From NCBI RefSeq assembly GCF_036670015.1, contig NZ_CP137636.1, positions 3,946,501 through 4,010,500 of the forward strand: a stretch of DNA of 64,000 nt. Reading direction: 5' to 3'. The position numbers and the translations under genes are program-made. This stretch comes from Niallia sp. XMNu-256. GTDB lineage: Bacteria > Bacillota > Bacilli > Bacillales > Cytobacillaceae. Of the stretch, positions 24,388-34,084 are shown piece after piece. The notes beneath the pieces are model-generated. The model was given only the letters and a program-made list of their open reading frames with translations, did no database searches and was not told where the DNA came from. Positions within the stretch are counted from its first letter, which is position 1, and each line of letters begins with the position of its first letter.

Positions 24388-25902
24388 TTACCGTAAAAAA
24401 TCACCAAATTCATAAAATTGAGCTTGTAAAAAGTCAAACGCAAAGTTTGGAAAGATTCCAAATAAAATGGTTGCCGCTACACAAAGTGCTAAGACGATCC
24501 CAGTTGGCACGGGCACTTTGATCGGCTGGAGTGTTACAGCTTTACGGAAGAACATTTGTGCCAGGATCCTGAAATAATAAACATATGAAATGACTGTTGT
24601 GGCAATCATTACAGACACTAGGACATACATCGGTTGATCGAGAACAAGTGCCCCTGTAATGATATTAAGCTTCCCAATAAATCCGGCAGTCCCAGGGATC
24701 CCCGCTAACGATAAGATCATGATTCCCATCGCAACGGCAAGTGCTGGCGACCTTTGATATAACCCTGAGAAATGGCGAATATCTTCCGATTCTTTCTGAT
24801 CTGTAAATAGTCCAATGATCGCAAATGCACCTAGATTCATAAACAAATAGGCCATTAAATAAAACCATAACGAATCAAACATAAAGGCCGATAAAGCAGT
24901 CAAAGCCACTAATAGATAACCAGCATGAGCGATGCTTGAGTAAGCAAAAAGTCGCTTGATATTTGTTTGCCGTAAGGCCACTACATTTCCGACCACCATC
25001 GTGACAGCAGCAATGATCGCGATAAAATCAACCATGACAAGTAAAATCGGCTCTGAGTTCGGACCGTTTGAAGCCGTTAAGAGAAAGATGGATAGAAGAA
25101 TCCGAACAATAATGACAAAGCCAGCTGTTTTTGAAACGACACTTAGAAATGCTGTAACTGGTGTTGGTGCCCCTTGATAGACATCTGGCGCCCACATATG
25201 ATAAGGCGCTGCTGCAATTTTAAAGGATAACCCGACAAAGATCATAAGAAAAGCAATCCCAAGCAAAAAGGCCATTTGTGAATCGTTTAATCCGACTAAC
25301 ACCTCACGCATATCCGCTAAATTGGTTGTTCCTGTTAGTCCATAAACATAGCTCATTCCAAACATCGTAACAGCTGTTGAAATACTGCCATTAATCACAT
25401 ATTTCATCGCAGATTCATTGGAGCCAATGTGTTTCTTCCGTAATCCTGCCAATATATAGGAAGAAATTGATAATAATTCGAGACCGATAAATAACGTGAT
25501 TAAGTCCCCACTTGACGACATAATCATGGCGCCTAAAAGGGCGGTCATAAATAGATAGAAAAACTCTCCGCGATACTCAGATATTCCTTCTTTTGGCTCA
25601 TAACCCATCGCCAACAGCATCACGAGCCCGGCACCAACTAATAGGAGCAGTTTAAACGCTTTTGCAAAAGCATCAAGTCGGAATGTATCGTATAAAATGG
25701 AAGTCACATCACGATCAAGCAGACCGAGCAATGACACAATCGCAGCAAGAATCCCAACGAAGCCAATCCAGCCGAGAATTTTTCGACTTTGCTTTTTTGG
25801 CATAAATAAATCGAGTAAAGTTATAACCGTCGCTACCCCTAGGATGATGAACTCAGGCATCATCGTTCCCCATTCAAATGATAACAATGTTTCGAGATCC
25901 AT
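24388..25902 (-). CDS. nuoN: NADH-quinone oxidoreductase subunit N
   Basis: 504 residues, antiporter-like subunit with about 14 membrane helices. The segments YVINGSISTAVTMFG, AAPYHMWAPDVYQGAPTPV and KRLFAYSSIAHAGYLLVA carry the lysines and proline-broken helices shared with Mrp antiporters. It is one of three proton-pumping units (N, M, L) of complex I. Last gene of the operon, 6 bases after nuoM, with AGGAGGGTGATGAAGG before the ATG; a terminator follows. Confidence 0.95.
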   Translation of the reverse strand: MDLETLLSFEWGTMMPEFIILGVATVITLLDLFMPKKQSRKILGWIGFVGILAAIVSLLGLLDRDVTSILYDTFRLDAFAKAFKLLLLVGAGLVMLLAMGYEPKEGISEYRGEFFYLFMTALLGAMIMSSSGDLITLFIGLELLSISSYILAGLRKKHIGSNESAMKYVINGSISTAVTMFGMSYVYGLTGTTNLADMREVLVGLNDSQMAFLLGIAFLMIFVGLSFKIAAAPYHMWAPDVYQGAPTPVTAFLSVVSKTAGFVIIVRILLSIFLLTASNGPNSEPILLVMVDFIAIIAAVTMVVGNVVALRQTNIKRLFAYSSIAHAGYLLVALTALSAFMFDSLWFYLMAYLFMNLGAFAIIGLFTDQKESEDIRHFSGLYQRSPALAVAMGIMILSLAGIPGTAGFIGKLNIITGALVLDQPMYVLVSVMIATTVISYVYYFRILAQMFFRKAVTLQPIKVPVPTGIVLALCVAATILFGIFPNFAFDFLQAQFYEFGDFLR

Positions 25903-25908
25903 CCTTCA

Positions 25909-27399
25909 TCACCCTCCTACCTTCAGCATGATTGATTCTAGTGTTGCTTGCAGCGGGCTGCCTAATAGATTCGGATATACGCCAATGGCGATAATTAAAG
26001 CCGTCAACACAAGCGTAGGAATCCACTCGATCCGTTGTAGATCCCAGACTCCAGCCCACTCACGGTTTTCTCTTCCATATGTGACGCCAAGCACGGCACG
26101 GAGCAAGTATACCGCCGTCATAATTATCCCAATTGCTCCTATAGCCGCGAGCCATGGCATTTCCCTAAAGAGGCCTAGGAATGCCATAAATTCACTTACA
26201 AACCCTGACAAGCCTGGCAATCCAAGTGACGCCATGACGCCTACGAGGAGAAAGCCTGCTGTAAGCGGCATCGCCTTTGCCATTCCACCTAACTTCGGAA
26301 TTTCGGATGTATTCGTTCTCTCATAAAAGACCCCAACGAGGAAAAATAGCAATGCGGCAATTAATCCATGTGAAATACTTTGGAAGATTGCCCCTTGTAT
26401 CCCTGCCTCATTTAATGCACCTAAGCCAATTAACACAATTCCCATGTGGGACACCGATGAATAGGCAAGAACCATCTTGAAGTCTGTTTGTGCAAAGGCC
26501 AAAAAAGCACCGTACAACAAATTGATCACCCCAAGGATGGCAAGCAAAACAGCAAAGTTTTTTGCTTGCTCCGGAAACAATCCAACGTTAAAACGAATTA
26601 ACCCATACGCCCCAATTTTTAATAAAACCCCTGCATGAATCATGACAACTGCGGGTGGAGCTTGAACATGCACTCGAACCATCCAGCTATGGAGCGGCAC
26701 AATCGGCATTTTAAATCCGAATGCGACTAGCAAACTAATAAAAAGTCCAAATTGCAAAGATGGTGAAATGCCATCAACGGCAATCATTTCTCGTAATTCA
26801 CCAAAATTGACTGTCCCTGTCTGGGCAAACAATACGATGATCACAATTAAGAGAATGGCTGAGCCGAGTCCATTGTAAATCAGAAAGCTGAACGCCGCTT
26901 TTTCTTTCTCCTCGTATCCCCATTTACCAATGAGGAAAAAAGCAGCGATTAACGTAAACTCAAAGAATAGGAAAAATAATATAAAGTTTTGGGCTGCAAA
27001 CACCCCAAGCATCCCGATTTCTAGCAATAAGAACAGAAGATAATAGCCTTTTAACTCTTTGCTGACTTTCACGGAGGCGATTGCAGCCAATGTTGCTATT
27101 ATTGTTGTTAGCAACAACAGCACAAGTGACAAGCCATCAATTCCCAGTTCATACAAAACAGAATATAAATCTCCATATTGAATCGAATTTTTAAATGAGA
27201 ACCAGTTGTAACTGACATCCCATTTTTTCAAGTCCGTGCCTGATCCATGTTGAAAATATAGAAACATAGAAATCACAAGCGCAGGCAATGTCGCGAGAAT
27301 TCCGACTAGTTTAATTAGCTTTCCCTCTGTTTTTGGAATAAAAATGAGAATGAGCATACCAAGGAGAGGAGAAAACACTAAGAACGATAATAGATTCAT
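25909..27399 (-). CDS. nuoM: NADH-quinone oxidoreductase subunit M
   Basis: 496 residues with about 14 membrane helices. The motif GFKMPIVPLHSWMVRVHVQAPPAVV and the following AYGLIRFNVGLFPEQ and AYSSVSHMGIVLIGLGALN segments are the NuoM/ND4 signature. It conducts protons in the membrane arm. ATG 27399 is chosen: it overlaps the nuoL stop by one base and follows a GGGGGGGA site; the open frame to 27507 runs inside nuoL. Confidence 0.95.
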   Translation of the reverse strand: MNLLSFLVFSPLLGMLILIFIPKTEGKLIKLVGILATLPALVISMFLYFQHGSGTDLKKWDVSYNWFSFKNSIQYGDLYSVLYELGIDGLSLVLLLLTTIIATLAAIASVKVSKELKGYYLLFLLLEIGMLGVFAAQNFILFFLFFEFTLIAAFFLIGKWGYEEKEKAAFSFLIYNGLGSAILLIVIIVLFAQTGTVNFGELREMIAVDGISPSLQFGLFISLLVAFGFKMPIVPLHSWMVRVHVQAPPAVVMIHAGVLLKIGAYGLIRFNVGLFPEQAKNFAVLLAILGVINLLYGAFLAFAQTDFKMVLAYSSVSHMGIVLIGLGALNEAGIQGAIFQSISHGLIAALLFFLVGVFYERTNTSEIPKLGGMAKAMPLTAGFLLVGVMASLGLPGLSGFVSEFMAFLGLFREMPWLAAIGAIGIIMTAVYLLRAVLGVTYGRENREWAGVWDLQRIEWIPTLVLTALIIAIGVYPNLLGSPLQATLESIMLKVGG

Positions 27400-29252
27400 T
27401 ATAAATCCCCCCCTGTTAAGGCATAAATGACCACAAGGAGTGCTAGACCGACAAATGCAACTGTCCCATAAACTTGGATTTGTCCGTTTTGGACTTTCGC
27501 TCCCCATTTCCCGAGGCGATGAACAGATCCTCTAATGAGTTCAGCGAGTCCTTCAACAATAAACCATTCCACATACTTCAGGAACAGACTGAATACCTTG
27601 ACGCCTGCGACAGCACTATATCGATAGATCTCATCAACAAAATATTTATTAGATAAAATGCCATGTGCAATTGGCGCTTTACCTGTCAGCCAATCACGCG
27701 AAATCGATCCCTTTCCATAGATGAGCCATGCTAGGTAGATTCCTAGCAATGAAAGGAGGGTTGCAAGAAGCATAATCCAAATGGGGCCTTCTTCGTGGCC
27801 ATTTCCATTTGTTAACCAATCCCCGAGAAATGTTCCAAACCAGGGTGTGTTCACATACCCAGCCACAATTGCTAGTACCGCTAACACTGTCATCGGGAAC
27901 GTCATAATTGATGGTGATTCACGGATCTCTTGATTAGAATCCCCTCTTCGTTCTCCCATAAAGATCATGAAGAACAGTCTAAACATATAGAAAGCCGTTA
28001 AAAAGGCGGTAATGACAGCTAATACAAATAGAATGGGGTGTCCCGCATTCCAAGTAGATATCAAGATTTCATCCTTACTAAAAAATCCAGATAACAACGG
28101 AACTCCACTAATCGCCATCGTACCGATTAAAAAGAGCCAACCCGTTTTCGGAAGCTTCTTCCATAATCCACCCATTTTTTCAATATCCTGTGTATGAACG
28201 GCATGAATCACACTTCCTGCCGCTAGGAACAATAAAGCTTTGAAAAAAGCGTGTGTCGTTAAGTGAAAGACGCCAGCGACATACCCTGCCGATCCTAAGG
28301 CAAGCATCATATAGCCTAGTTGACTCACCGTTGAATAGGCGAGAACTCTTTTAATATCTGTTTGAACGAGTGCAATTGTAGCGGCAAAAATCGCCGTAAA
28401 TGCACCAACAATTGCGATCGTCAGTAGTGCCGCTTCACTCGCTTGGAAGAGCGGGAATAATGCAGCTACTAAATAAACTCCAGCAGCAACCATTGTGGCG
28501 GCATGAATGAGTGCCGATACAGGAGTCGGCCCTTCCATTGCATCTGGAAGCCATGTATGAAGCGGAAATTGACCTGACTTTCCGACTGCTCCCACAAAAA
28601 TTAAAATCGCTGTTAACGTGATCATCCCTTCCGAAATAACCCCATCACTTACTGCTTGAAAAATTGCTGTATATTCAAAACTGCCAACTTCCCAGAATAA
28701 TAGAATCATTCCAATTAACAAGCCAACATCCCCAATTCGCGTCATAATAAACGCTTTTTTGGCGGCCTTTTTGGCTTCTTCTTTGTAAAAATAAAACCCA
28801 ATGAGTAAAAACGATCCCAATCCAACTAACTCCCAAAAGATATAGGTTTGCAATAAATTAGGGGATAGGACCAGCCCAAGCATGGCAAAGGTAAACAACC
28901 CTAAATAGGCGTAATATACGGATAAACGGTCATCGCCTTTCATATATCCCGCTGAGTAAATATGTACAAGAAAGCTTACGAGAGATACAATGACGAGCAT
29001 TAATGCGTTTAATTGATTCACTTCAAACCCGACCGTTAAATGGAGGTTTCCAATTTGTAACCAAGGTGTTTCTGCTTTGTACGTTGACACTGTAAAACGT
29101 TCGAACAGAACAATGATTGAGAAGATAAAAGCTAATAAGGTTAAGAAAATGCCAACCTTGTCACTCGATGATTTGAGCTGTTTTCTGAACAAAGTGAGCA
29201 CAAGAAATGATAGCAACGGGAATAGCGGTATGATCCATGCATTCTCTATCAA
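27399..29252 (-). CDS. nuoL: NADH-quinone oxidoreductase subunit L
   Basis: 617 residues: about 14 core membrane helices, then a long lateral helix and C-terminal span typical of NuoL/ND5. Signatures: KSGQFPLHTWLPDAMEGPTP near residue 230 and LAYSTVSQLGYMMLALG near 315. Start TTG 29252 follows AGAAGGGGGA by 8 bases. It is separated from nuoK by 148 bp without a recognisable signal, the second largest gap of the operon. Confidence 0.95.
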   Translation of the reverse strand: MIENAWIIPLFPLLSFLVLTLFRKQLKSSSDKVGIFLTLLAFIFSIIVLFERFTVSTYKAETPWLQIGNLHLTVGFEVNQLNALMLVIVSLVSFLVHIYSAGYMKGDDRLSVYYAYLGLFTFAMLGLVLSPNLLQTYIFWELVGLGSFLLIGFYFYKEEAKKAAKKAFIMTRIGDVGLLIGMILLFWEVGSFEYTAIFQAVSDGVISEGMITLTAILIFVGAVGKSGQFPLHTWLPDAMEGPTPVSALIHAATMVAAGVYLVAALFPLFQASEAALLTIAIVGAFTAIFAATIALVQTDIKRVLAYSTVSQLGYMMLALGSAGYVAGVFHLTTHAFFKALLFLAAGSVIHAVHTQDIEKMGGLWKKLPKTGWLFLIGTMAISGVPLLSGFFSKDEILISTWNAGHPILFVLAVITAFLTAFYMFRLFFMIFMGERRGDSNQEIRESPSIMTFPMTVLAVLAIVAGYVNTPWFGTFLGDWLTNGNGHEEGPIWIMLLATLLSLLGIYLAWLIYGKGSISRDWLTGKAPIAHGILSNKYFVDEIYRYSAVAGVKVFSLFLKYVEWFIVEGLAELIRGSVHRLGKWGAKVQNGQIQVYGTVAFVGLALLVVIYALTGGDL

Positions 29253-29400
29253 TGTTAGATCCCCCTTCTATGTGTAATTTAAGGTAGACCCTATTCAGTT
29301 CTTCCAACTTTTACGGAATAGACTTTTCTGGTTTCCCTTTTATGAGGTTTCTTTTATCTAAACGATCCTTCTACTTTAATCCCACTTTTTACCCTTACTA

Positions 29401-29715
29401 TCAATGTTTCATTGTGTTCATTTCATCAATGTTCACGGTTTTACGATTTCGATAGAGGGCAATCAAGATCGCTAAACCAATTGCTGCCTCGGCGGCTGCG
29501 ACAGCCATCATGAACAAGGCAAAGATTTGTCCGTCAATCGATGGAGCAATCCCTAATTTACTAAACGCAACTAGATTAATATTTACGGAGTTTAACATTA
29601 ACTCAATCGAAATAAGAACAATGACCGTATTTCGCTTCGTTAATGCCCCATATAGCCCAATACAGAAAAGGATTAAGGCTAGAGCGAGGTAGGCTGAAAT
29701 TGGTACAGAACTCAT
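29401..29715 (-). CDS. nuoK: NADH-quinone oxidoreductase subunit K
   Basis: 104 residues, three membrane helices, with the conserved buried glutamates in [12 protein letters not shown] (helix 2) and [14 protein letters not shown] (helix 3) that line the proton path. GGAGGTAGATC lies before the ATG. It overlaps nuoJ by four bases (ATGA-type coupling). Confidence 0.95.
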   Translation of the reverse strand: MSSVPISAYLALALILFCIGLYGALTKRNTVIVLISIELMLNSVNINLVAFSKLGIAPSIDGQIFALFMMAVAAAEAAIGLAILIALYRNRKTVNIDEMNTMKH

Positions 29716-30230
29716 TTCTGATCTACCTCCTTCTCATCATCCTGTTTTGCTAAAATAATGGCCCCGATTAAGGCGACTAAAAGCACAACTGAAGTTAATT
29801 CAAACGGAATGATATATTTGCTGTACAAGGCGATTCCAATTTGCTCGGTATTGTTTTCGTGAAGGGTCCCCGCTACTTGAGGGAACTCCAAATTATAAAT
29901 TCCTAAATAAACGACAACGCCAAAGCCGATGACGCCTAGAAGCAATAATGTTTTTCTGAACCGGCCGCCTGTATTCACAACGGTATCATTTTGACGTGTA
30001 AGCATAATTCCAAACAACATAATGATCGTAATCGCCCCGGAGTAGATGAGAATTTGAACGACTGCTAGAAATTCCGCTGATAGCAGAACATAGATCCCTG
30101 CGATGCTTACGAAAGTGGCGACAAGCGCCAACACCATGTGGACAACCTTTGTTAAATGAAGGAGAAGAACGCCGCCAGCTAAAGCAATGACGGCCAAGAC
30201 GATAAAGGCTAAAAATTCTCCCGAGATCAT
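29712..30230 (-). CDS. nuoJ: NADH-quinone oxidoreductase subunit J
   Basis: 172 residues, five membrane helices of the NuoJ/ND6 type with the central segment [18 protein letters not shown]. It forms part of the E-channel region of complex I. It overlaps nuoI upstream and nuoK downstream by four bases each, so the three are translationally coupled. Confidence 0.93.
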   Translation of the reverse strand: MISGEFLAFIVLAVIALAGGVLLLHLTKVVHMVLALVATFVSIAGIYVLLSAEFLAVVQILIYSGAITIIMLFGIMLTRQNDTVVNTGGRFRKTLLLLGVIGFGVVVYLGIYNLEFPQVAGTLHENNTEQIGIALYSKYIIPFELTSVVLLVALIGAIILAKQDDEKEVDQK

Positions 30231-30649
30231 GGCTTATTCACCTGCCGTATGTTTTGATCATTTTCATCAAGCCATTCCAGATCTTTGTAAAGCTTGTCAC
30301 GGCTATACTGAGCCAGTTCAAAGTTGTTCGTCATGATAATCGCCTCAGTCGGACAAACTTCCGTACATAAATCACACAAGATACATATTTCGAAATTAAT
30401 ATCATACGTATCGATGACCTTTTTTACCTTCGCTTCAGGGTCTGGATTTTTCTTGCCTGTCAACGTAATACAATCCGTCGGACAAATATTCGCACAGAGA
30501 TTACAAACAATGCATTTATCCGGATAAAATTTTTGAATGCCGCGAAAACGATCTGGAAGAGGAAGCGGCTTATTTGGGTAGTCATAGGTTACTTTTTCAC
30601 GTGCTAGATTTTTCAGTGTATAGGTTAAACCCTTCATTAATCCAAGCAT
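30227..30649 (-). CDS. nuoI: NADH-quinone oxidoreductase subunit I (two 4Fe-4S clusters)
   Basis: 140 residues with two ferredoxin motifs, CIVCNLCANICP (Cys46, 49, 52, 56) and CILCDLCTEVCP (Cys89, 92, 95, 99), binding clusters N6a and N6b that pass electrons to NuoB. ATG 30649 is chosen (AAGAGGTG five bases upstream); the frame is open to 30667. The upstream neighbour nuoH ends 286 bp away because a repeat element lies between them. Confidence 0.95.
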   Translation of the reverse strand: MLGLMKGLTYTLKNLAREKVTYDYPNKPLPLPDRFRGIQKFYPDKCIVCNLCANICPTDCITLTGKKNPDPEAKVKKVIDTYDINFEICILCDLCTEVCPTEAIIMTNNFELAQYSRDKLYKDLEWLDENDQNIRQVNKP

Positions 30650-30661
30650 GTCATCACCTCT

Positions 30662-30842
30662 TATCAAATTCGCCCCGCCGAATTTGCGCCCGGATCTTTA
30701 TAGAGCTCGCTCTATAAAATACCCTAAAAAAAATCCGTGGCATCCGCCGGAGGCTTAACTTCATCATCTCTTAACTTTGAAGTTAGGAACTTTTATACCT
30801 GTCGCAAACTATCGGTACAAAAACTTTTGCTGAATGAAGTTA
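30662..30842 (-). repeat. Dispersed repeat family A, copy 2, inside the nuo operon
   Basis: Reads CAAATTCGCCCCGCCGAATTTG, then a TATAGAGCTCGCTCTATA inverted repeat, ATCCGTGGCATCCGCCGG, a first TTAACTTCAT and a terminal GCTGAATGAAGTTAA. It is the best preserved copy and is clearly homologous to 7222-7446 (opposite strand) and 23594-23782. It separates nuoH and nuoI, which are normally close. Confidence 0.85.
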
Positions 30843-30935
30843 AAGGAAAGTGCCCCTTTAAGTTTTTGGGAGACCTTTGGGAATACGTGGCTTGGCCTTA
30901 TACACCAAAGGTCCGTATTTAGCAAAATCTTTTCT

Positions 30936-31940
30936 TTAAAATAGTTTCATCAATTCTTTTACTATCGCTGTAAGAAAAATATTTGCCAGAGCGACCGGCA
31001 AAAGTACCTTCCACCCGAATTCCATGAGTTGATCTGGACGGACACGTGGGAATGTAACACGCAACCACAACAAGATGAAAAGAATTAGGCTAAATTTCAA
31101 GGCAAACCAGACAGCCCCAGGAATAAAGTCTAAAAACGGAAGCGGCAGCCATCCGCCTAAAAATAAGACAGTAACTAACGCGGACATCCCAAACATATAT
31201 ACATATTCCGTCAACATAAAGAAGGCAAATCGGAACCCTGAATATTCAACATGATACCCTGAAACGAGCTCTGACTCAGACTCTGGAAGGTCAAATGGAA
31301 CCCGGTTTAGTTCAGCTACAGCTGCAATGAAGAATACGACAAAAGCAATCGGTTGTAATAAAATAAACCAGCCATTTTCCTGAGCCGCGACAATATCATT
31401 TAAATTCATACTGCCTGTCAATAAGATGACGCCAACGACAGACATGACAAGCGGAATTTCATAAGAAATCATTTGAGCGGCTGCCCGCATCGAACCTAAA
31501 AGTGCATATTTGTTGTTGGAAGCCCATCCGCCCGTTACAATTCCTAATGTCGTCAACCCTGATATCGCTATATAGTAAAGCAATCCAACCCCAATATCGG
31601 CAAACTGAAATTTATCAGTAAAAGGAATGACGGCCAGCACCATAAAGGATGGAGCAAACGCAATAATTGGCGCTAGTATAAATAACGGTCGATCAGCAAG
31701 TTTCGGAATGGTATCTTCTTTTAATAAAAGCTTCAGAACATCTGCAACCGTTTGGAGCAGACCCCATTTTCCACCTAATTGATTAGGACCGTGGCGTAGC
31801 TGCATGTATCCCATGACCTTCCTCTCTGCCAAAACGGCATAGGATACAAACCCGAGCAAGGCTAATAGGAAGACAACAGCAAGTAAAAAGTAAATCCCTA
31901 CATTCGTTAGACTTGGACTACTTTGTAAAAGACCTTCCAT
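30936..31940 (-). CDS. nuoH: NADH-quinone oxidoreductase subunit H
   Basis: 334 residues, eight membrane helices. Signatures: LAERKVMGYMQLRHGPNQLG near residue 38 and AELNRVPFDLPESESELVSG near 205, with the acidic loop at the quinone-binding site. NuoH anchors the peripheral arm (NuoB/D/I) to the membrane. The ATG overlaps the nuoD stop by one base. Confidence 0.96.
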   Translation of the reverse strand: MEGLLQSSPSLTNVGIYFLLAVVFLLALLGFVSYAVLAERKVMGYMQLRHGPNQLGGKWGLLQTVADVLKLLLKEDTIPKLADRPLFILAPIIAFAPSFMVLAVIPFTDKFQFADIGVGLLYYIAISGLTTLGIVTGGWASNNKYALLGSMRAAAQMISYEIPLVMSVVGVILLTGSMNLNDIVAAQENGWFILLQPIAFVVFFIAAVAELNRVPFDLPESESELVSGYHVEYSGFRFAFFMLTEYVYMFGMSALVTVLFLGGWLPLPFLDFIPGAVWFALKFSLILFILLWLRVTFPRVRPDQLMEFGWKVLLPVALANIFLTAIVKELMKLF

Positions 31941-33040
31941 TAGCCATCTACCTCCCCTAACACAATGTCAATCGCACCTAAAATGACGGTTAAGTTTGCA
32001 ATGGATTCTCCTTCTAGTAGTTTTGGAAGAATTTGCAGATTGTAGAAGGATGGCCGTCTGAATTTGAGACGGTACGGCTCCTTTTTCCCATCACTAGCAA
32101 TATAACAACCGATTTCCCCACGTGGAGATTCTATTCGCACGTAAGTTTCCCCTACTGGCGGTTTAATTACTTTCGGTACCTTCCCCATAATCGGACCGTC
32201 TTTAGGGAACTGTTCTACCGCCTGTTCTAGTATTTTTAGAGATTCTTCAATTTCGGCAATTCGTACTTGGTAACGCGCCCAAGCGTCACCGCCCGTTTGT
32301 ACCGGGACATCAAAATCAAAACGGTCATAGATTGAGTATGGTTCATCTTTGCGCAGATCCCATTTAACGCCTGTACACCGAAGGTTCGATCCACTTAAGG
32401 AATATTGGATTGCATCCTCTTGCGTATAAGTACCAATGCCTTTTACACGGTTTAAGAAAATTTCATTCCCTGTTACCAATTGATGATATCCTTGAATTTG
32501 TTCTCTCATATATGGAATAAATTCTTTCACCTTTTCGATCCAACCGTCCGGAGCATCCCATTTGACGCCGCCGACACGCATGTAATTAAATGTCAGACGC
32601 CCGCCTGAAATTTCATTTAGCAGATTAATAATCATTTCACGGTCACGGAAGGCATAAATAAATGGACTTGTCGCCCCCAGGTCGAGTAAATAGGTGCCCC
32701 ACCAAACTAAATGGCTGGCAACACGGCCTAATTCCATCGTAATGACTCGCAAATATTCCGCTCGTTCTGGAATTTCAGCATCAATCATTGTTTCAACCGC
32801 ATGACAGATCACATAATTATTTGTCATTGCAGAAAGATAATCCATCCGGTCAGTATAAGGAATAATTTGCGTATAATTAAGGTTCTCCGCCAGTTTCTCA
32901 GTGCCACGATGCAAATAACCAATGACAGGCTTGGCTTCTTTTATGATTTCTCCATCTATTTTTAATACGACACGAAACACACCATGTGTACTAGGATGTT
33001 GTGGTCCAACGTTCAATAACATTTCTTCTGTCCTTAACAT
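31940..33040 (-). CDS. nuoD: NADH-quinone oxidoreductase subunit D
   Basis: 366 residues; the 49-kDa subunit that forms the quinone site with NuoB. N-terminal LNVGPQHPSTHGVFR and the GYLHRGTEKLAEN segment carry the quinone-site His and Tyr region. It is a separate gene here, not fused to NuoC. ATG 33040 follows GGAGGTG by five bases; a GTG two codons upstream overlaps that site and the nuoC stop. It ends one base into nuoH. Confidence 0.96.
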   Translation of the reverse strand: MLRTEEMLLNVGPQHPSTHGVFRVVLKIDGEIIKEAKPVIGYLHRGTEKLAENLNYTQIIPYTDRMDYLSAMTNNYVICHAVETMIDAEIPERAEYLRVITMELGRVASHLVWWGTYLLDLGATSPFIYAFRDREMIINLLNEISGGRLTFNYMRVGGVKWDAPDGWIEKVKEFIPYMREQIQGYHQLVTGNEIFLNRVKGIGTYTQEDAIQYSLSGSNLRCTGVKWDLRKDEPYSIYDRFDFDVPVQTGGDAWARYQVRIAEIEESLKILEQAVEQFPKDGPIMGKVPKVIKPPVGETYVRIESPRGEIGCYIASDGKKEPYRLKFRRPSFYNLQILPKLLEGESIANLTVILGAIDIVLGEVDG

Positions 33041-33042
33041 CG

Positions 33043-34083
33043 TCACACCTCCAGCTCATTCTGGTCTTCGTAATCTTTCCGAAGCGGGTATCCCACCCAT
33101 TCTTCCCCGAGCATGATACGATGGAGGTTGGGATGTCCTGTGAATATAATCCCAAGTAGGTCATAGGCCTCACATTCCGGCCAATCGGCTCCAGCCCAAA
33201 GCGAAACAACAGAATCTACTTCAGGGTGATCACGGTCGAGTTTAACCTTTATGGCAACAGCTTGATTGTTTCGATATGAATAAAGATACACATACAATTC
33301 CATATGGGTTTTGAAATCCGTCCCATGCAATTCGGATAAATAGTCAAAACCTAGTTGTTCATTATATTTAAGAAATTCAGCGACTTTAAAATAGGCCTCT
33401 TTTTTGATCACAAGAGTGGGAACGTCTTTGGATAATCGATTAATATAACTTTCTTCGATTACCTCTTTGCCAAGGTGATCCACGATAACCTTGACGTATT
33501 TATCTAATAACGGTTGATTAGCTGAGGGCTCTTCCTCTGTCTCTTGTGTCTTGCTTGCTCCACTGCCTGCCTTTGCTTTTGCAGCAGCTGCTGCTTTGGC
33601 CTTGGCGGCAGCGACAGCTTTCGCCTTTGCAGCTGCAGCCGCCTTGGCTTTATCATCACCATCAGAGGATTCTTCTGAAGCTACTTGTTCCTTAGCCTTT
33701 TTCTTTGCCAAGGCGGCAGCTTTTGCTTTCACGGCCGCAGCGGCCTTTGCCTTAGCGTCATCATCGGTTGAAGCAGAGGAGCCCCCTTGTTCTTGGGCTT
33801 TCTTTTTCGCTAGTGCAGCTACTTTCGCTTTGGCAGCAGCAGCGGCTTTTTTCTTCGCTAAGTCATCATCATTCGTTACCGCTTCCGATTCCTTTGCTTC
33901 TTGAGCCTTCTTCTTTGCTTGAGCGGCAGCCTTTGCCTTTGCAGCAGCAGCGGCCTTTTGTTTTGCTAAATCATCGGTTGGTGCTTCTGCTTGTTCCTGT
34001 GCCTTTTTCTTCGCTAGTGCAGCTGCTTTGGCCTTCGCAGCTGCTTCTTTTTTTAGTTGTTCTAAGTCCTTCTCTCCGCTCAT
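33043..34083 (-). CDS. nuoC: NADH-quinone oxidoreductase subunit C with long Ala/Lys-rich N-terminal extension
   Basis: 346 residues in two parts. Residues about 192-346 are the 30-kDa NuoC domain ending ECEAYDLLGIIFTGHPNLHR, the family signature. Residues 1-175 are a low-complexity extension of about five units of 31-36 residues of the type DDLAKKKAAAAAKAKVAALA with KKKAQE, separated by acidic or Ser-rich joints. It should form long charged helices like TolA. Extensions of this kind are known in Bacillus and Geobacillus NuoC, but no role is established. ATG 34083 is one base after nuoB ends. Confidence 0.93.
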   Translation of the reverse strand: MSGEKDLEQLKKEAAAKAKAAALAKKKAQEQAEAPTDDLAKQKAAAAAKAKAAAQAKKKAQEAKESEAVTNDDDLAKKKAAAAAKAKVAALAKKKAQEQGGSSASTDDDAKAKAAAAVKAKAAALAKKKAKEQVASEESSDGDDKAKAAAAAKAKAVAAAKAKAAAAAKAKAGSGASKTQETEEEPSANQPLLDKYVKVIVDHLGKEVIEESYINRLSKDVPTLVIKKEAYFKVAEFLKYNEQLGFDYLSELHGTDFKTHMELYVYLYSYRNNQAVAIKVKLDRDHPEVDSVVSLWAGADWPECEAYDLLGIIFTGHPNLHRIMLGEEWVGYPLRKDYEDQNELEV

Positions 34084-34084
34084 G

